Shown: positions 35,794 through 45,115 of the stretch, in pieces
Layout: each line of letters starts with the position of its first letter
How positions within the stretch are numbered: the first letter of the stretch is position 1
Source of the DNA: Pelomonas sp047654805
GTDB taxonomy: Bacteria; Pseudomonadota; Gammaproteobacteria; Burkholderiales; Burkholderiaceae_C
Assembly: GCF_047654805.1 (NCBI RefSeq)
Contig: NZ_JASGIV010000001.1
Span: 2,852,001-2,916,000 of the forward strand
Reading direction: 5' to 3'
Length of the DNA: 64,000 nucleotides
Translations under genes and position numbers: made by a program
The notes under the pieces: model-generated
Told to the model about the DNA's origin: nothing
Database searches by the model: none
The model's input: only the letters and a program-made list of their open reading frames with translations

Positions 35794-36536
35794 TTCCACG
35801 CCTCGCGGCGCCGGCGCACTGGCAGCAGATCGACCTGCTGTCCGACCTGCACCTCGGGCCGGACACGCCGGGCACGCTGGCCCGGCTTGAGCGGCACCTG
35901 GCCGGTACTTCCGCGCACGCGGTGCTGCTGCTCGGTGACATCTTCGAGGTCTGGGTGGGCGACGATGCCCGCTTCGAACCCTTCGAGGCGGGTGTTGCGG
36001 CGATGTTGCACGCCGCATCCGAGCGGCTTGATCTCTTCTTCATGCACGGCAACCGCGATTTCCTCGTCAGCGCCGACATGATGGCCGCCTGCGGCATGAC
36101 CGCCCTACCCGACCCCACCGTGCTCGACGCCTTCGGCCGGCACTGGCTGCTCGTGCACGGGGACGCCCAATGCCTCGATGACACGGCATACCAGGCCTTT
36201 CGCCGCCAGGTGCGCTCTCCCGAATGGCAGGCCCAGGTGCTGGCGCAGCCGCTGCAGGCTCGCCAGGCGCTGGGGCGCCAGATGCGTGCGGGCAGCCGCG
36301 CCGCACAGGCCGCGCAACTGATGGCCACGGACCTCGACACCGAGGCCTGCCGCGCGCTGCTGCGCGAGGCGGGCGCGACGACGATGATCCATGGCCACAC
36401 TCACCGCCCCGCCGAGCACGACCTGGGCGACGGCATGGAGCGCATCGTGCTGTCCGACTGGGACTTCGACACGACGCCGCCGCGCGGCGACGTCGTCCGC
36501 CTGTCGGCCGCCGGCCTCGAGCGCCTGTCACCGTGA
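35790..36536 (+). CDS. lpxH: UDP-2,3-diacylglucosamine diphosphatase LpxH
   Basis: The product is 248 aa. Metallophosphoesterase motifs are LLSDLHLG (about 17-24), LLGDIFEVWVGDD, FMHGNRDFL, LVHGD and IHGHTHRPAEH. It makes lipid X from UDP-diacylglucosamine in lipid A synthesis, at the membrane. The start is TTG at 35790, overlapping the ppiB stop. No ATG lies before the first motif, so the TTG is needed. The gene order ppiB-lpxH is common in betaproteobacteria. Confidence 0.94.
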   Translation: MIPRLAAPAHWQQIDLLSDLHLGPDTPGTLARLERHLAGTSAHAVLLLGDIFEVWVGDDARFEPFEAGVAAMLHAASERLDLFFMHGNRDFLVSADMMAACGMTALPDPTVLDAFGRHWLLVHGDAQCLDDTAYQAFRRQVRSPEWQAQVLAQPLQARQALGRQMRAGSRAAQAAQLMATDLDTEACRALLREAGATTMIHGHTHRPAEHDLGDGMERIVLSDWDFDTTPPRGDVVRLSAAGLERLSP

Positions 36537-37315
36537 TCCTGAAAGCCCTGAGCCGATGGCGCGAGCGGCGCGCCACCCGCCGCCATGCCATCCCCGACGA
36601 GCTGTGGCAGCTCACGCTGCTGCGCTATCCGTTCCTGTCGGCACGCAGCGCTGACGATCTCGCCGAGCTGCGCCGCCTGTGCAGCCTCTTCCTGTCGACC
36701 AAGGAATTCCATGGTGTCGACGGCTTCGAAGTGACGGACGAAGTCGCGGTGGCCGTCGCGGCCCAGGCCTGCCTGCCGGTGCTGAGGCTGGGCCTGGGCT
36801 GGTACGAAGGCTTCGTCGGCATCGTCATGCACGCGGGCGAGGTGGTCGCACAACGACGCTTTGAGGATGAGGACGGCGTCGTCCACGAGTACGACGAGGA
36901 ACTGGCCGGCGAGGCGATGGAAGGCGGCCCGCTGATGCTCAGCTGGAACGCGATCGCCGTCAGCAACGACCCGGCGCAGTTTGGCGTCGACGAGGTCTTC
37001 AACGTCGTCATCCACGAGTTCGCCCACGTCATCGACATGCGCGACGGCTTGGCCGACGGGGTGCCGCCGCTGGGCGGTGCACAGGAGCGCGACCGCTGGA
37101 TTGCGGTGATCGACGCCGAATGGGAGCGCTTTTGCGCGCGCGTCGACGCGGGCGAGGCCACGCTGATCGACCCTTACGGCGCCGAAGCCGTCGAGGAGTT
37201 CTTCGCCGTCGCCGTCGAGGCCTTTTTCGTTGCGCCGGCCACGATGCGAACCGAGGAGCCGGCGATGTATGAGTTGCTCGCCGGCTTCTTCGGGCAGGAC
37301 CCGGCAGCGAGCTGA
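36533..37315 (+). CDS. mtfA: M90 zinc metallopeptidase MtfA
   Basis: The product is 260 aa. The zinc site is HEFAHVID (161-168), with a downstream Glu in AVEEFFAVAVEAFF. MtfA binds the repressor Mlc in enterobacteria and has peptidase activity. Start GTG at 36533 overlaps the lpxH stop (GTGA). It closes the TPR-ppiA-ppiB-lpxH-mtfA run and is convergent with the glycosyltransferase gene. Confidence 0.93.
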   Translation: MILKALSRWRERRATRRHAIPDELWQLTLLRYPFLSARSADDLAELRRLCSLFLSTKEFHGVDGFEVTDEVAVAVAAQACLPVLRLGLGWYEGFVGIVMHAGEVVAQRRFEDEDGVVHEYDEELAGEAMEGGPLMLSWNAIAVSNDPAQFGVDEVFNVVIHEFAHVIDMRDGLADGVPPLGGAQERDRWIAVIDAEWERFCARVDAGEATLIDPYGAEAVEEFFAVAVEAFFVAPATMRTEEPAMYELLAGFFGQDPAAS

Positions 37316-37316
37316 C

Positions 37317-38330
37317 TCAGTTCGCTGCGAATCGCGTCAGCGCCTGCTTGAGCGCGGGCACGATGACATCCGAGGAATAGCGCTCGACGACGATCTCCCG
37401 TCCCCTGCGGCCGCTAGCCTGGGCAAGGCCGGGACTCTCCAGTAGCGTCGTGAGGGCATCAACCCAGTCGTCCACGCTGCTGGCCCCCAGGCCGCACTCG
37501 CCAGCAGCGAGCACATCGGCATTCATCCCGACTGGCGTGGCCACCACGGGAATGCCGCAGGCCATGTAGGTCAGCATCTTGAAGCTGCATTTGCCGCGGT
37601 CCCAGGGCGTGTCCATCAACGGCATGATGCCCACGCTCATGCCCTGGATAGCACTCACCTCGTTGTCCGGCGACCAGGGGATGAACTCGATGCGGTCAGC
37701 GGGAATGCCCCGGAATGCGGGCGGCCTGTCGGACACGATCCGCAGGCGCGCGCGTGGGAATCGCTGCAGCACGGCCGCGAAGGCCGACTCGATCGGCAGG
37801 AAGTACTCGTAGCCACCACTCGTGCCGGACCAGCCGATCACCAAGTCCTCGACGGGCGCCGCCGGCACGAATCTTCGAGTATCGACCGCCGTGGGGATGA
37901 TGGTGACGTTCGGGTTCCACTGGCCAAACGCCTCGGCAATATAGGTATTGCCGCAGATGATGCCGGAACACAGCCGGGCCAGTCTGGGTGCGAATCGGCC
38001 CTGACGATAGAGCCAGATGGCGTCATCCACATCAAGCACCCGTGGACGCCGGGTCAGCGGCTCCAGCGTGACGAATTTGGAAAGCATTTCCCGCTGCAGC
38101 AGCGTGACATCAAACCGATGCGACTGCGCGATGGCCGGCAAGCGGGACGCCAACGTCGCCATACCCCAAAGCGGCCGCACCAGCTTGCTTCGGGGCGGGT
38201 ACATCCCCAACGGAGCGGGGAACTCCGTCAGATCGACATCGACAGCACGCAGCGCGGCAATATGCTGCCGGATTCTGAAGCGTGCACCAGGGACTCTCGA
38301 ACCTCCGGTAAATGCAGCAACTCTAAGCAA
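37317..38330 (-). CDS. GT4-like glycosyltransferase
   Basis: The product is 337 aa, GT-B fold. Features are VLDVDDAIWL, the central TIIPTAVDTRRFVP, VIGWSGTSGGYEYFLP, and the donor-site region FKMLTYMACGIPVVATPVGMNADVL. Such enzymes add sugars to surface polysaccharide or lipid carriers in the cytoplasm. It follows the methyltransferase gene after a 19-bp gap that is AT-rich. It ends one base beyond mtfA, convergently. The acceptor is unknown. Confidence 0.9.
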   Translation of the reverse strand: MLRVAAFTGGSRVPGARFRIRQHIAALRAVDVDLTEFPAPLGMYPPRSKLVRPLWGMATLASRLPAIAQSHRFDVTLLQREMLSKFVTLEPLTRRPRVLDVDDAIWLYRQGRFAPRLARLCSGIICGNTYIAEAFGQWNPNVTIIPTAVDTRRFVPAAPVEDLVIGWSGTSGGYEYFLPIESAFAAVLQRFPRARLRIVSDRPPAFRGIPADRIEFIPWSPDNEVSAIQGMSVGIMPLMDTPWDRGKCSFKMLTYMACGIPVVATPVGMNADVLAAGECGLGASSVDDWVDALTTLLESPGLAQASGRRGREIVVERYSSDVIVPALKQALTRFAAN

Positions 38331-38349
38331 TTATCATTTCCATTCGGAA

Positions 38350-39165
38350 TCAGAGTCTCTTGAAAACAAATTCATTGCACCCCAGCCGCCCGCCGACGGT
38401 GCGCAACCTCTCCAGCTGAAAGTCCCGCTGCTTGTAGAAGTCGAAGATCTCTTCCGGCTTGGCCACCTCGAAGGGAAAGCCTCCCAGCCAGTCGCGCAGA
38501 TCGTGCCAGGGGTTCATGCCTCGTCCATAGCGCTGGCCACGCAGCAGCCTGAGCAGCACGCTAGGCAGCATCGGGTAGATGGCATGGACGGCGAAGATCA
38601 GCGGCCGGGTGATCTTCAGCTTGTTGTAGGCCCGCTTGATGCTGGTCCAGTAAGTCGTCGCAAAGGGCTGGTAATTGTAGAGGGCGATGAAGAAGGTGCT
38701 CCCCTGCCGGGTCGGCAGCGTCGCATTCTCGAGCGCCCGCCACATATGGCCGGTGTGATGCAGCACCCCCCAGGAGTAGACGATGTCGAACTTGCCAAGG
38801 CCGCGAACATAGTCCGCATCCAGGATCGACCCCGTCTCGACCCGCCACTGCGCATCATCTGCAAAGAACCTGTTCTTCAGCTCCTGCGTACAGGCCACGG
38901 ATTGCGGGTCGTAGTCAAACGAAGTAACCACAGCCCCCAGGCGCCGCGCCGCGAGGGAGAAAAGCCCACTGCCGCTTCCTATATCGAGGAATGTCCGCCC
39001 GCTCAGATCCGAAACCCCGAGCATCTTCTTCAAACTATCTTCCGCTTCCTGAATCTTCTTTTCATCGAGAGTTTTCAGGAATCTGGCCCAGTTGGCGCCG
39101 AACTCGTAGCGGTCGCCCGATTTCAGTTCGTGCGCATGTGAAGGACCGGAGGTTTGCGAAGCCAT
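38350..39165 (-). CDS. class I SAM-dependent methyltransferase next to a glycosyltransferase
   Basis: The product is 271 aa. Motif I is FLDIGSGSGLFSLAARRLGA, followed by FDYDPQSV and DIVYSWGVLHHTGHMWRALENA. I take the ATG at 39165 (MASQTSGP); a longer frame to 39201 is less likely. It forms a two-gene unit with the glycosyltransferase and may methylate a sugar of a surface polysaccharide. Codon use is somewhat less GC-biased than in clpA, suggesting a different origin. Confidence 0.88.
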   Translation of the reverse strand: MASQTSGPSHAHELKSGDRYEFGANWARFLKTLDEKKIQEAEDSLKKMLGVSDLSGRTFLDIGSGSGLFSLAARRLGAVVTSFDYDPQSVACTQELKNRFFADDAQWRVETGSILDADYVRGLGKFDIVYSWGVLHHTGHMWRALENATLPTRQGSTFFIALYNYQPFATTYWTSIKRAYNKLKITRPLIFAVHAIYPMLPSVLLRLLRGQRYGRGMNPWHDLRDWLGGFPFEVAKPEEIFDFYKQRDFQLERLRTVGGRLGCNEFVFKRL

Positions 39166-39249
39166 AGCCTTGAAAATTTCTGGAATTAGGGTGCCAAGCA
39201 TCCTAGCGTTTCCACTTCATTTCCACCCAGTGAATCATCCCCAACGAAG

Positions 39250-39274
39250 AAGCGGCCCGTGGGCCGCTTTCTTT
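39250..39274 (-). terminator. terminator after clpA
   Basis: An 8-bp stem AGCGGCCC/GGGCCGCT with a 2-bp loop (39251-39268). On the clpA strand it is followed by TCTTCGTT, and on the other strand by TTCTTT. It lies 23 bases after the clpA stop. Confidence 0.8.
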
Positions 39275-39291
39275 ACTAGTTCACCGGAGGT

Positions 39292-41616
39292 TCAGGCCGT
39301 CGCGGGCTCGGCCTTGGGCTTGCCATCCCTGCTGGGCTTCGCGTTGGGCTGGATGTCCAGCACCGTCTCGCCCTTGTCGTCCACATCCACGCTGAGGCGG
39401 CCACCGTCCACCAGGCGGCCGAACAGCAGTTCGTCCGCCAGGGCGCGGCGGATGGTGTCCTGGATCAGGCGCTGCATCGGCCGCGCGCCCATCAGCGGAT
39501 CGAAGCCTTTCTTGGCGAGTTGCTTGCGCAACGCGTCGGAGAAGCTGACTTCGACCTTCTTCTCCTGCAACTGGCTTTCCAGCTGCAGCAGGAACTTGTC
39601 GACCACGCGCAGGATGATCTCCTCGTCCAGCGGGCGGAAGGACACGATGGCATCCAGGCGATTGCGGAACTCCGGCGTGAACAGGCGCTTGATGTCGGCC
39701 ATCTCGTCGCCCTGCTGGCGCTGGGTCGTGAAGCCGATGGTGGACTTGTTCAGCGCCTCCGCGCCAGCGTTCGTCGTCATGATGATGATGACGTTGCGGA
39801 AGTCGGCCTTGCGCCCGTTGTTGTCGGTCAGCGTACCGTGGTCCATGACCTGCAGCAGCACGTTGAAGACGTCAGGGTGGGCCTTCTCGATCTCGTCCAG
39901 CAGCAGCACGGCGTGCGGCTTCTTCGTGACGGCCTCGGTCAGCAGGCCGCCCTGGTCGAAGCCCACGTAGCCCGGAGGCGCGCCGATCAGGCGGCTCACG
40001 GCGTGACGCTCCATGTACTCCGACATGTCGAAGCGGATCAGCTCGATGCCCAGGATGTAGGCGAGTTGCTTGGCGACTTCGGTCTTGCCGACGCCCGTGG
40101 GGCCACTGAACAGGAAGCTGCCGATGGGCTTGTCCGGCCGCCCCAGGCCGGAGCGCGCCATCTTGATGGCGGCAGCCAGGGCATCGATGGCGGGATCCTG
40201 TCCGAACACGACGCTCTTCAGGTCGCGGTCCAGGGTTTTGAGCTTGCTGCGGTCGTCGCTGTTGACCGAGGCAGGCGGGATGCGCGCGATCTTGGCGACG
40301 ATGTCCTCCACCTCGGCACGGGTGATGGTCTTCTTCTGCTTGCTCTTGGGCAGGATGCGCTGCGCGGCGCCGGCCTCGTCAATGACGTCGATGGCCTTGT
40401 CGGGCAGATGGCGGTCGTTGATGTACTTGGCCGACAGCTCGGCCGCCGCCTGCAGCGCGCCCAGCGCGTACTTCACGGAGTGGTGCTCCTCAAAGCGACT
40501 CTTCAGGCCTTTCAGGATCTCAATGGTCTGCTCGACCGAGGGCTCGGCCACATCCACCTTCTGGAACCGGCGGGACAGCGCCGCATCCTTCTCGAAGATA
40601 CCGCGGTACTCGGTGAACGTCGTCGCACCGATGCACTTCATCGCGCCGCTAGACAGGGCCGGCTTGAGCAGGTTGCTCGCGTCCAGCGTCCCGCCCGACG
40701 CCGCTCCGGCACCGATCAGCGTGTGGATCTCGTCGATGAAGAGGACGGCGTTGGGCTGTTCCTTGAGCGCCTTGAGCACCGCCTTGAGGCGTTGCTCGAA
40801 ATCGCCGCGGTACTTGGTACCAGCCAGCAGCGCACCCATGTCCAGCGAGTAGACGATGGCGTCAGCCAGCACTTCGGGAACCTCGCCCTCGGTGATGCGC
40901 CAAGCCAGGCCCTCGGCAATGGCGGTCTTGCCGACTCCAGCCTCGCCCACCAGCAGCGGGTTGTTCTTGCGGCGGCGGCACAGCACCTGCACCACGCGTT
41001 CGACCTCGGCCTCGCGACCGATCAACGGGTCGATCTTGCCGTCCTTGGCCTGCTGGTTCAGGTTCTGGGTGAACTGCTCCAGCGGCGATGCCTTGGCGGC
41101 ACCGCCCTCGCCCTCCTCGCGCTCGCCCTCCTGAGCGCCAGGCCCCTGGCCCTCGGGATTCTTCGGCGGCTCGGGGTCGGTCTTCTTGATGCCATGGGCG
41201 ATGAAGTTGACGACGTCCAGGCGCGTGACGCCTTGCTGGTGCAGGTAGTAGACGGCGTGCGAGTCCTTCTCGCCGAAGATGGCCACCAGCACGTTCGCGC
41301 CGGTCACCTCCTTCTTGCCGCTGCCGGTGCTCTGCACGTGCATGATGGCGCGCTGGATGACGCGCTGGAAGCCCAGCGTGGGCTGGGTATCCACCTCGTC
41401 ACTGCCGCCCACCATGGGCGTGTTTTCCTTGATGAACTGCGTCAGGCTCTTGCGCAGGTCATCCAGGTTGGCGGCGCAGGCACGCAGCACCTCCGCGGCG
41501 CTGGGGTTGTCGAGCAACGCGAGCAGCAGGTGCTCGACGGTGATGAATTCGTGCCGCTGCTGGCGCGCCTCGACGAACGCCATGTGCAAACTGACTTCAA
41601 GCTCTTGCGCAATCAT
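39292..41616 (-). CDS. clpA: ATP-dependent Clp protease ATP-binding subunit ClpA
   Basis: The product is 774 aa from the ATG at 41616 (MIAQELEVSLHMAF). Two Clp N repeats, the first AAA+ domain with GEAGVGKTAI, the second with GPTGVGKTEV, and GAPPGYVGFDQGG. A ClpP-docking loop is seen as STIGFTT. It unfolds N-end-rule and tagged substrates for ClpP. It overlaps clpS (ATGA), its adaptor. Confidence 0.97.
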   Translation of the reverse strand: MIAQELEVSLHMAFVEARQQRHEFITVEHLLLALLDNPSAAEVLRACAANLDDLRKSLTQFIKENTPMVGGSDEVDTQPTLGFQRVIQRAIMHVQSTGSGKKEVTGANVLVAIFGEKDSHAVYYLHQQGVTRLDVVNFIAHGIKKTDPEPPKNPEGQGPGAQEGEREEGEGGAAKASPLEQFTQNLNQQAKDGKIDPLIGREAEVERVVQVLCRRRKNNPLLVGEAGVGKTAIAEGLAWRITEGEVPEVLADAIVYSLDMGALLAGTKYRGDFEQRLKAVLKALKEQPNAVLFIDEIHTLIGAGAASGGTLDASNLLKPALSSGAMKCIGATTFTEYRGIFEKDAALSRRFQKVDVAEPSVEQTIEILKGLKSRFEEHHSVKYALGALQAAAELSAKYINDRHLPDKAIDVIDEAGAAQRILPKSKQKKTITRAEVEDIVAKIARIPPASVNSDDRSKLKTLDRDLKSVVFGQDPAIDALAAAIKMARSGLGRPDKPIGSFLFSGPTGVGKTEVAKQLAYILGIELIRFDMSEYMERHAVSRLIGAPPGYVGFDQGGLLTEAVTKKPHAVLLLDEIEKAHPDVFNVLLQVMDHGTLTDNNGRKADFRNVIIIMTTNAGAEALNKSTIGFTTQRQQGDEMADIKRLFTPEFRNRLDAIVSFRPLDEEIILRVVDKFLLQLESQLQEKKVEVSFSDALRKQLAKKGFDPLMGARPMQRLIQDTIRRALADELLFGRLVDGGRLSVDVDDKGETVLDIQPNAKPSRDGKPKAEPATA

Positions 41617-41993
41617 GCGGCCTCCATAATGCACTGCAGGGGGTGGCCAGCTCGCCGGGAGGCGGCCGAAACCAGCTCCACCTTGGTCGCGGCGACGTCC
41701 TTGGTGAAGACACCGCAGACCCCGCGACCCTCGTGGTGGATTTTGAGCATGATCTGCGTCGCCGTATCGAGGTCGTGCCGGAAAAATTCCTGCAGAACCA
41801 TGACTACAAACTCCATCGGCGTGAAATCGTCGTTCAACAGCAGGACCTGATAGAGCCGCGGGGGCTCGGTCTTCTGCGTCTGACGCTCGACGACGACCGC
41901 ACCCTCGCCCTCATCCCGGCCCGGCTTCAGGGGCGGCGTGGGCGGAGGCGGGACCGACTGGTTTCGCGGTGAAAAAACGGACAGCACAGGCAT
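41613..41993 (-). CDS. clpS: ClpA adaptor protein ClpS
   Basis: The product is 126 aa. The core PRLYQVLLLNDDFTPMEFVVMVLQEFF, then IHHEGRGVCGVF, matches ClpS, which presents N-degron proteins to ClpA. The N-terminal 38 residues are longer and Pro-rich. A shorter start inside is possible. It is the first gene of clpS-clpA. Confidence 0.95.
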   Translation of the reverse strand: MPVLSVFSPRNQSVPPPPTPPLKPGRDEGEGAVVVERQTQKTEPPRLYQVLLLNDDFTPMEFVVMVLQEFFRHDLDTATQIMLKIHHEGRGVCGVFTKDVAATKVELVSAASRRAGHPLQCIMEAA

Positions 41994-42177
41994 GGATCGA
42001 TTCTATCGACGGGGGTTATCTCCCCGCCGACCGCGGGCAGTTGGCGGCGATGGCCGTTTTTGCAAGCCGCCCCAGGGTGAACCCGGGCGGGAAGGTCCCG
42101 AATTGACGCTGATTTTTGCGCTACCAAAATCCGTGTCCGCCTCCACCGGGAGGTGCCACAACAATGGAGACAAAACG

Positions 42178-42426
42178 ATGGCACTGGGCAAAGTCAAGTG
42201 GTTCAACGATGCCAAGGGCTTTGGGTTCATCGAGCCGGACGCCGGCGGCGATGATGTTTTCGCCCACTTCTCGGCGATCCAGATGGAAGGCTTCCGGACG
42301 CTGAAGCAGGGCAGCCAGGTGCAGTTCGAGCTGGTGCAAGGCCCCAAAGGCCAACTGGCGCAGAACATCACCCCCATGGAGGCCGCCGCCCGCGCCGCCG
42401 AGCAGCAGCAGCCACTGGCCTCCTGA
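42178..42426 (+). CDS. cold-shock domain protein (CspA family)
   Basis: The product is 82 aa. RNP1 KGFGFI and RNP2 DVFAHF are intact, with the start MALGKVKWFND. The extra C-terminal Ala/Gln tail (AAARAAEQQQPLAS) exceeds the usual about 70 residues. It binds single-stranded nucleic acid. The leader 41994-42177 between clpS and this gene is about 180 bp and may carry the folded 5' UTR that such genes use for temperature control. Confidence 0.94.
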   Translation: MALGKVKWFNDAKGFGFIEPDAGGDDVFAHFSAIQMEGFRTLKQGSQVQFELVQGPKGQLAQNITPMEAAARAAEQQQPLAS

Positions 42427-42440
42427 GATACGCCACCCAC

Positions 42441-42477
42441 CAGCCCCGTGAGCCAGCCGGCCACGGGGCTTTGTCTT
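42441..42477 (+). terminator. terminator after the cold-shock gene
   Basis: AGCCCCGTG pairs with CACGGGGCT over an 11-bp loop (42442-42470) and is followed by TTGTCTT, 15 bases after the stop. Confidence 0.85.
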
Positions 42478-42616
42478 GCGCGCCCGGCAGGCGTCGGGCC
42501 GCCCCCGGCGACACCTCGTCAGCAAACTGCTGGAGCGGCTTGCTAGAGTTCATGCCCTGCGTGCCGGCGCGCTGCCGCTTTGCGCCGCACGGATTGCACC
42601 TTTACCGGAAGATTTC

Positions 42617-44851
42617 ATGACTGCCGACAAGACCCAGATCGTTTACACCCTGACCGATGAAGCGCCTCGCCTGGCCACGGCCTCGCTTCTGCCCGTCGTC
42701 AAGGCCTTCGCGGCGCAGGCTGGGATCGATGTCGTCACCAGCGACATCTCGGTGGCCGGCCGCATCCTGGGCCAGTTCCCGGAGCTGCTGAGCGAAGGGC
42801 AGCGTGTGACGGACAACCTCGCAGCCCTGGGCAAGCTGACGCTCAAGCCCGAGGCCAACATCATCAAGCTGCCCAACATCAGCGCCTCGGTGGCCCAACT
42901 GAAGGCAGCCATCAAGGAACTGCAGGACAAGGGCTACAAGATCCCCGACTTCCCCGAGAAGCCCGAGACCGACGAGCAAAAGGACATCCGCGCCCGCTAC
43001 AACAAGTGCATCGGCTCGGCCGTCAACCCGGTGCTGCGTGAAGGCAACTCCGACCGCCGCGCGCCCAAGGCCGTCAAGGAATACGCCCGCAAGAACCCGC
43101 ACCGCATGGACGAGTGGAGCCAGGCCTCGCGCTCGCACGTCTCACACATGCACGCGGGCGACTTCTATCACGGTGAAAAGTCGCTGACGCTGGACCGCGC
43201 CCGCGACGTGAAGATGGAACTCATCACCAAGAGCGGCAAGACCGTCGTGCTCAAGCCCAAGGTCTCGCTGCTGGACCGTGAGGTCATCGACTCCATGTTC
43301 ATGAGCAAGAAGGCCCTGCTGGCCTTCTACGAAAAGGAGATCGAGGACGCGCGCAAGACCGGGGTGATGTTCTCGCTGCACGTCAAGGCCACGATGATGA
43401 AGGTGTCCCACCCCATCGTGTTCGGCCACTGCGTGAAGATCTTCTACAAGGAGGCCTTCGAGAAGCACGCCAAGCTGTTCGACGAGCTGGGCGTCAATGT
43501 CAACAACGGCATGGTGGACCTCTACACCAAGATCGCCACCCTGCCCGCGTCCAAGCAAGAAGAGATCAAGCGCGACCTGCACGCCTGCCACGAGCATCGC
43601 CCGGAGCTCGCCATGGTGGACTCGGCCAAGGGAATCACCAACTTCCACTCGCCCAACGACATCATCGTCGACGCCTCCATGCCGGCCATGATCCGCAGCG
43701 GCGGCAAGATGTACGGTGCCGATGGCCGCCTCAAGGACGTGAAGGCGGTGATGCCCGAGTCGACCTTCGCCCGCATCTACCAGGAGATGATCAACTTCTG
43801 CAAGTGGCACGGCGCGTTCGACCCGCGCACCATGGGTACGGTGCCCAACGTCGGCCTGATGGCCCAGCAGGCCGAGGAATATGGCTCGCACGACAAGACC
43901 TTCGAGATCACCGAAGACGGCGTGGCCAACATCACCGACCTTGAAACGGGCGAAGTGTTGCTGAGCCAGAACGTCGAGCAGGGCGACATCTGGCGCATGT
44001 GCCAGGTCAAGGACGCCGCCATCCGCGACTGGGTGAAGCTGGCCGTCAACCGTGCCCGCAACTCCGGCATGCCGGTGGTCTTCTGGCTCGACAGCTACCG
44101 CCCGCACGAGGCGCAGCTGATCCGCAAGGTCAAGATGTACCTGCACGAGCATGACACCAACGGCCTGGACATCCAGATCATGAGCCAGGTGCGCGCGATG
44201 CGCTACACGCTGGAACGCGTCATCCGCGGCCTGGACACCATCAGCGCCACGGGCAACATCCTGCGCGACTACCTGACGGACCTCTTCCCCATCATGGAGC
44301 TGGGCACCTCGGCCAAGATGCTGTCCATCGTGCCTCTGATGGCGGGTGGCGGCATGTACGAGACGGGTGCCGGCGGCTCGGCGCCCAAGCATGTGCAGCA
44401 GTTGGTGGAGGAGAACCACCTGCGCTGGGATTCGCTGGGCGAATTCCTGGCCCTGGCCGTGAGCCTGGAGGACCTGGGACTCAAGAACAACAACGCCAAG
44501 GCCAAGGTGCTGGCCAAGACGCTGGATGCCGCCACCGGCAAGCTGCTGGACAACGGCAAGGGCCCCAGCCCCAAGACCGGCGAGATCGACAACCGTGGCA
44601 GCCACTTCTACCTGACGCTGTACTGGGCCCAGGAGCTGGCCGCGCAGACCGAGGACGCCGAGCTGGCCGCACGCTTCAAGCCGGTGGCCGCCGCACTGAC
44701 CGGCAGCGAAGCCAAGATCGCTGACGAGCTCAAGGCCGTGCAGGGCAAGCCCACCGACATCGGTGGCTACTTCCTGCCGGACGTGGCCAAGCTGGACAAG
44801 GTGATGCGCCCGAGCGCGACCTTCAACGCCGCACTGGCGTCGCTGGCCTGA
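42617..44851 (+). CDS. icd: NADP-dependent isocitrate dehydrogenase, monomeric type
   Basis: The product is 744 aa from the ATG at 42617, the length of the monomeric IDH family (about 740). Landmarks are VLREGNSDRRAPKAVKEYARKNPH, the SHVSHM stretch, FWLDSYRPHEAQL, and GGSAPKHVQQLVEENHLRWDSLGE. It converts isocitrate to 2-oxoglutarate and NADPH in the TCA cycle. A second, dimeric NADP-IDH is encoded 0.9 kb away on the opposite strand. Confidence 0.97.
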   Translation: MTADKTQIVYTLTDEAPRLATASLLPVVKAFAAQAGIDVVTSDISVAGRILGQFPELLSEGQRVTDNLAALGKLTLKPEANIIKLPNISASVAQLKAAIKELQDKGYKIPDFPEKPETDEQKDIRARYNKCIGSAVNPVLREGNSDRRAPKAVKEYARKNPHRMDEWSQASRSHVSHMHAGDFYHGEKSLTLDRARDVKMELITKSGKTVVLKPKVSLLDREVIDSMFMSKKALLAFYEKEIEDARKTGVMFSLHVKATMMKVSHPIVFGHCVKIFYKEAFEKHAKLFDELGVNVNNGMVDLYTKIATLPASKQEEIKRDLHACHEHRPELAMVDSAKGITNFHSPNDIIVDASMPAMIRSGGKMYGADGRLKDVKAVMPESTFARIYQEMINFCKWHGAFDPRTMGTVPNVGLMAQQAEEYGSHDKTFEITEDGVANITDLETGEVLLSQNVEQGDIWRMCQVKDAAIRDWVKLAVNRARNSGMPVVFWLDSYRPHEAQLIRKVKMYLHEHDTNGLDIQIMSQVRAMRYTLERVIRGLDTISATGNILRDYLTDLFPIMELGTSAKMLSIVPLMAGGGMYETGAGGSAPKHVQQLVEENHLRWDSLGEFLALAVSLEDLGLKNNNAKAKVLAKTLDAATGKLLDNGKGPSPKTGEIDNRGSHFYLTLYWAQELAAQTEDAELAARFKPVAAALTGSEAKIADELKAVQGKPTDIGGYFLPDVAKLDKVMRPSATFNAALASLA

Positions 44852-44876
44852 CGAAGTCCGTCACCGCAAGCACACG

Positions 44877-44899
44877 GGGGCGCTCAGGCGCCCCTTTTT
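44877..44899 (+). terminator. terminator after monomeric icd
   Basis: GGGGCGC-TCAG-GCGCCCC is followed by five T, 25 bases after the icd stop. The stretch 44900-45115 beyond it has no gene and carries the leader of the PEP-CTERM gene. Confidence 0.92.
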
Positions 44900-45115
44900 G
44901 TTGCTCGCGGGCAGCGGGCCAGCCGCCGCGCCGCCGGCCACTGGCCCGCGAATCCTGCGGGTGGCTCTTCGCCGGTCCGGCCGTGGTGCTTTCGGGCGAT
45001 GGCGGGGGCGCCGAGTTTCAGGAGACTGCGAGTCCGCGGTCGTCGAGGCCGCCTCGCACCGCGAGCACAGGCGCCGCGGGTGCATCCGTGAAACCAATGC
45101 CCTAGGAGCATCTCG

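Noticed and set aside
39520..41850. 776-aa open frame on the plus strand
   Set aside because: Antisense shadow of clpA and clpS; no family-like sequence.
43142..44605. 487-aa open frame on the minus strand
   Set aside because: Antisense shadow of monomeric icd.
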